This document shows, in pieces, positions 6,301 to 7,539 of a DNA stretch of 7,539 bases. Source of the stretch: DASVWH01 sp036389715. Its GTDB lineage: Bacteria; Acidobacteriota; Blastocatellia; Pyrinomonadales; Pyrinomonadaceae. Below the pieces are notes generated by a model. It was not told the origin of the DNA and made no database searches. It saw only the letters and a list, made by a program, of their open reading frames with translations. The stretch's first letter is position 1; the number at the start of each line of letters is the position of its first letter. Location of the stretch: assembly GCA_036389715.1 (NCBI GenBank), contig DASVWH010000071.1, positions 1 through 7,539 on the forward strand, in the 5' to 3' direction. The position numbers and the translations under genes were made by a program.

Positions 6301-7539
6301 GGATGCCTTGACGGGCTCGGACTGGCGCGCCAGCCCGCTCAGCGCCTGCCCCGGCCCGACCTCCAGCAGGGTTCGCTCGCCGCTCTTCAACAACTCTTCG
6401 AGACCGTCGCCGAAGCGCACGGCCGCTCGCAATTGACGCCCCCAATAAGCCGCATCTGTTGCATCCGTTGCGGTTATCCACCGTCCCGTAACATTCGAGA
6501 TGTACGGAATTTGCGGCGCATGCAGCCTGATTTTCCTCACCTCTTCCGTCAAGGCCCCGACCACCGGGTCCATCATCCGCGAATGAAACGCGTGCGAGGT
6601 AGCCAGCCTTTGATGCCAGACCCCGTCCGCATTTAAAGACCGGGCCAGAGCCTCTATCGCCTCTGCCGGGCCGGAAACCACGCACACGTGCGGGCCGTTA
6701 ATCGCCGCTATCGTCAGCTCGTCGCCGAGGCGCGGCTCGACGTCAGATTCCTTTAGACCGACGGCCAGCATCGCTCCGGCGGGTTGCTCCTGCATCAGTC
6801 GCCCGCGAACTGCGACGAGCGAGAGCGCGTCTTCCAGGCTCATCACTCCCGCCAGGCACGCGGCCACATACTCGCCGATGCTGTGTCCGATCATCGCTGC
6901 GGGTTGAATGCCCCAGCTCTTCAAGAGCTTTGCCAGCGCATACTCGATGACGAAGAGCGCGGGCTGCGTCAATGCCGTCTGCTGTAGCCGCTCGCGCGCC
7001 TTCTCTTCCTCCGCGGGCTGCGGATAGAGCACGGCCCGCAGGTCCAGTCCCAGGTGTGGCCTGAGGATTTCCGCGCAACGGTCAACTTCGAGACGAAACT
7101 TCTCCTCCGTTTCATAAAGCTCAAGGCCCATGTTCAACTGCTGTGCGCCCTGACCGGGAAACATGAAGACGACCGGGCGCTCTCCCGAAACGGCAGTCAT
7201 GCCCCTGACCGCAGCGCGGCTCTCATCAGGGGCATCGAGAGCGGAGATGGCATCTTCAACACTGCGACAAACCACTGCCCTTCTCCATCCGAACCCTCTG
7301 CGCCCCACCTGCAACGTCCATCCCACATCCTCTATCCTGACCTCTTCTCTCTCTCTCTTTAACTGCTCGCTCAATCTCCTCCCGCTCTCCTCCATTGCTC
7401 GCTCCGTCTTCCCTGATATCACCAGCACCTGCCATTCTCTCTCGCTCCTGCTCTCTTCCATCGCCGGTGCTTCTTCCACTATCACGTGCGCATTGGTTCC
7501 CCCGATGCCGAACGAGCTGACGCCTGCTCTTCTGGGTGT
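3319..7539 (-). CDS. Type I polyketide synthase, terminal module: KS(end)-AT-degenerate KR-ACP-TE; 5' part outside the window
   Basis: The frame is open from the window edge for 1406 codons to TGA at 3321-3319. Counting from the edge, it begins inside the ketosynthase with GVSSFGIGGTNAHV, so the GTG at 7485 is not a start. A KS-AT linker follows. The acyltransferase (about 122-430) has GQGAQ (129-133), active-site GHSIG (Ser220) and HAFH (316-319), which in cis-AT enzymes indicates malonyl-CoA; the post-AT linker has PTYPFE. The ketoreductase region has a structural half (about 500-690, from YRPFWKQSW) and a catalytic-type half (about 748-950). In the latter, TGAAEDAA (754-761) replaces the Gly-rich NADPH motif, and Lys, Ser and Tyr are replaced by Arg879, Gly903 and His916. 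The carrier domain (about 1025-1105) has GGHSL with Ser1065 for phosphopantetheine. The thioesterase (about 1117-1400) has GLSYG (Ser1200), Asp1227 and GYHE (His1372), so it should release the chain. DH and ER domains are absent. Domain calls are firm; the product is unknown. Confidence 0.96.
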   Translation of the reverse strand, partial: TPRRAGVSSFGIGGTNAHVIVEEAPAMEESRSEREWQVLVISGKTERAMEESGRRLSEQLKREREEVRIEDVGWTLQVGRRGFGWRRAVVCRSVEDAISALDAPDESRAAVRGMTAVSGERPVVFMFPGQGAQQLNMGLELYETEEKFRLEVDRCAEILRPHLGLDLRAVLYPQPAEEEKARERLQQTALTQPALFVIEYALAKLLKSWGIQPAAMIGHSIGEYVAACLAGVMSLEDALSLVAVRGRLMQEQPAGAMLAVGLKESDVEPRLGDELTIAAINGPHVCVVSGPAEAIEALARSLNADGVWHQRLATSHAFHSRMMDPVVGALTEEVRKIRLHAPQIPYISNVTGRWITATDATDAAYWGRQLRAAVRFGDGLEELLKSGERTLLEVGPGQALSGLARQSEPVKASAQQLVVPTLGRENEHSSSVEAMLLAVARLWTAGTEIDWPSLHAGERRRRIPLPTYPFEPIRCWVEPRKAGPGEGAPQTAKGRRSDIADWFYRPFWKQSWASAETGAQNGNKERSRWLIFRGKSGIGAELAASLTSDGHEVVSVLAGKKFRRLSEHEIEINPQDQDDYAALLKDLKATNRIPEKLLHLWGVAQRPRSADIKSLEQSQERGLYSLLFLAQALGEQGLNRELRIGIVTNNMLSVTGDEPLQPEKATVLGPAQVLSQEHPLVTCRNIDIITPKPKSVEEKGLVVKLIAELSGETSDKLVAYRGQHRWVRDFEAVRLERPTDSALGLRDGGVYLVTGAAEDAALEIAAGIAGTVKARLVILTRANVPPREQWEGWLDQYGEDDALSRRLKRVQSLEAMGAEVMLLGTDTTDEEKLQAALDQALARFGEIHGVVYTAADMEVPGGSPLREVGLNECRRHLQRAYGLLLLEKVLQHRKLDFCLLLSGLSSVLGGAGKTVHAAVNHFMDALAEACSARKGFAWTRLSWDGGQPSSAGAVDGAANSSRTLIKPNEAAEVLGRVLASNAPAQFVASPTDLRARISEAAEVKLPQEVTASAETSLESGRRNLQTPYVAPRNADERLIADLWSDLLGVERVGVNDDFFELGGHSLAGIQLIFRLRATFDLEDLHLNSLFEKPTVAGLAESVEQARRSELSWPNILVPLQPKGTKPPFFCMHPIGGDAFSMVYLARHMAPDYPFYGIHSMGLAEVGQFGDYASLEEMASEYIETIRFVSPEGPFLLGGLSYGGIVAFEMAQQLTKRGYEVPLLVMLDTPAPETIAKVARLDDAILLLGLVRERARQNGVELPVTASDFDGLEADEKLDYLLNQLKAVDLAPADLGHDWLLNFIKGFRTRINNTVKYVPKVFPGRITLFRASERDAEMRDHLDRVEMDMTNQTLGWDKVSAEPVDLRLVSGYHEIIATKDNSEMLAGKLKECIDKSIMEFAFKTHSA
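7346..7358. repeat. Short TC/GA dinucleotide run inside the PKS gene
   Basis: Six consecutive TC units plus a T (GA on the coding strand) encode part of a charged Lys-Arg-Glu-Arg-Glu-Glu stretch in the KS-AT linker. The neighbouring linker DNA up to about 7470 is also pyrimidine-rich on the plus strand. The run is in frame and the gene is intact through it. Confidence 0.6.

Noticed and set aside
5743..6636. Plus-strand open frame (297 codons) opposite the AT region
   Set aside because: It is antisense to conserved AT and linker motifs, and its translation is Arg/Leu/Pro-rich without domain character.

Overview
The window is a GC-rich bacterial fragment in which every gene I can support lies on the minus strand, so it reads right to left. 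It holds the 3' part of a large modular type I polyketide synthase gene (7539 down to 3319), a 131-base gap (3318-3188), and then a compact four-gene cluster: an ECF sigma factor (3187-2558), a zinc-finger membrane anti-sigma factor (2561-1626), and two consecutive exported DUF4097-type proteins (1583-507, and 503 down to the window edge). I see no RNA genes, transposases, CRISPR array or attachment sites.

The organism is most likely an Acidobacteriota member (Blastocatellia-like). The reasons are the sigma / long anti-sigma / DUF4097 gene set, the 'NDVQVSFTVRVP' and 'GVTICASYP' style of the last protein, and the type I PKS in a GC-rich background. This is recognition from memory of such proteins, not a search result. 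Myxococcota or another large-genome soil phylum is the main alternative.

The PKS part shows the very end of a ketosynthase (KS), a KS-AT linker, a malonyl-type acyltransferase (AT), a two-part ketoreductase (KR) region whose catalytic half has lost its cofactor motif and three of four active-site residues, an acyl carrier protein with a GGHSL site, and a thioesterase with a complete Ser-Asp-His triad. It is therefore the last module of an assembly line and ends with product release. Its true start is outside the window: the first in-frame GTG (7485) is the valine codon inside the conserved GTNAHV motif of the KS.

The four downstream genes look like one transcription unit. The sigma stop and anti-sigma GTG start overlap as GTGA, the next gap is 42 bases, and the last two genes are 3 bases apart with the ribosome binding site of the second inside the end of the first. 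A candidate ECF-type promoter (GGAAA-N16-GTC) lies in the gap upstream of the sigma gene and overlaps a perfect 8-base inverted repeat, which would fit autoregulation. The likely logic is that the anti-sigma factor holds the sigma factor at the membrane until an envelope signal frees it, and the exported beta-rich proteins are part of the output. Any link to the neighbouring PKS is unproven.

The only non-coding stretches are the 131-base gap and the 42-base gap at 1584-1625. The most notable observation is the catalytically degenerate KR in the terminal module. I found no clear sign of an unprecedented multi-gene system.
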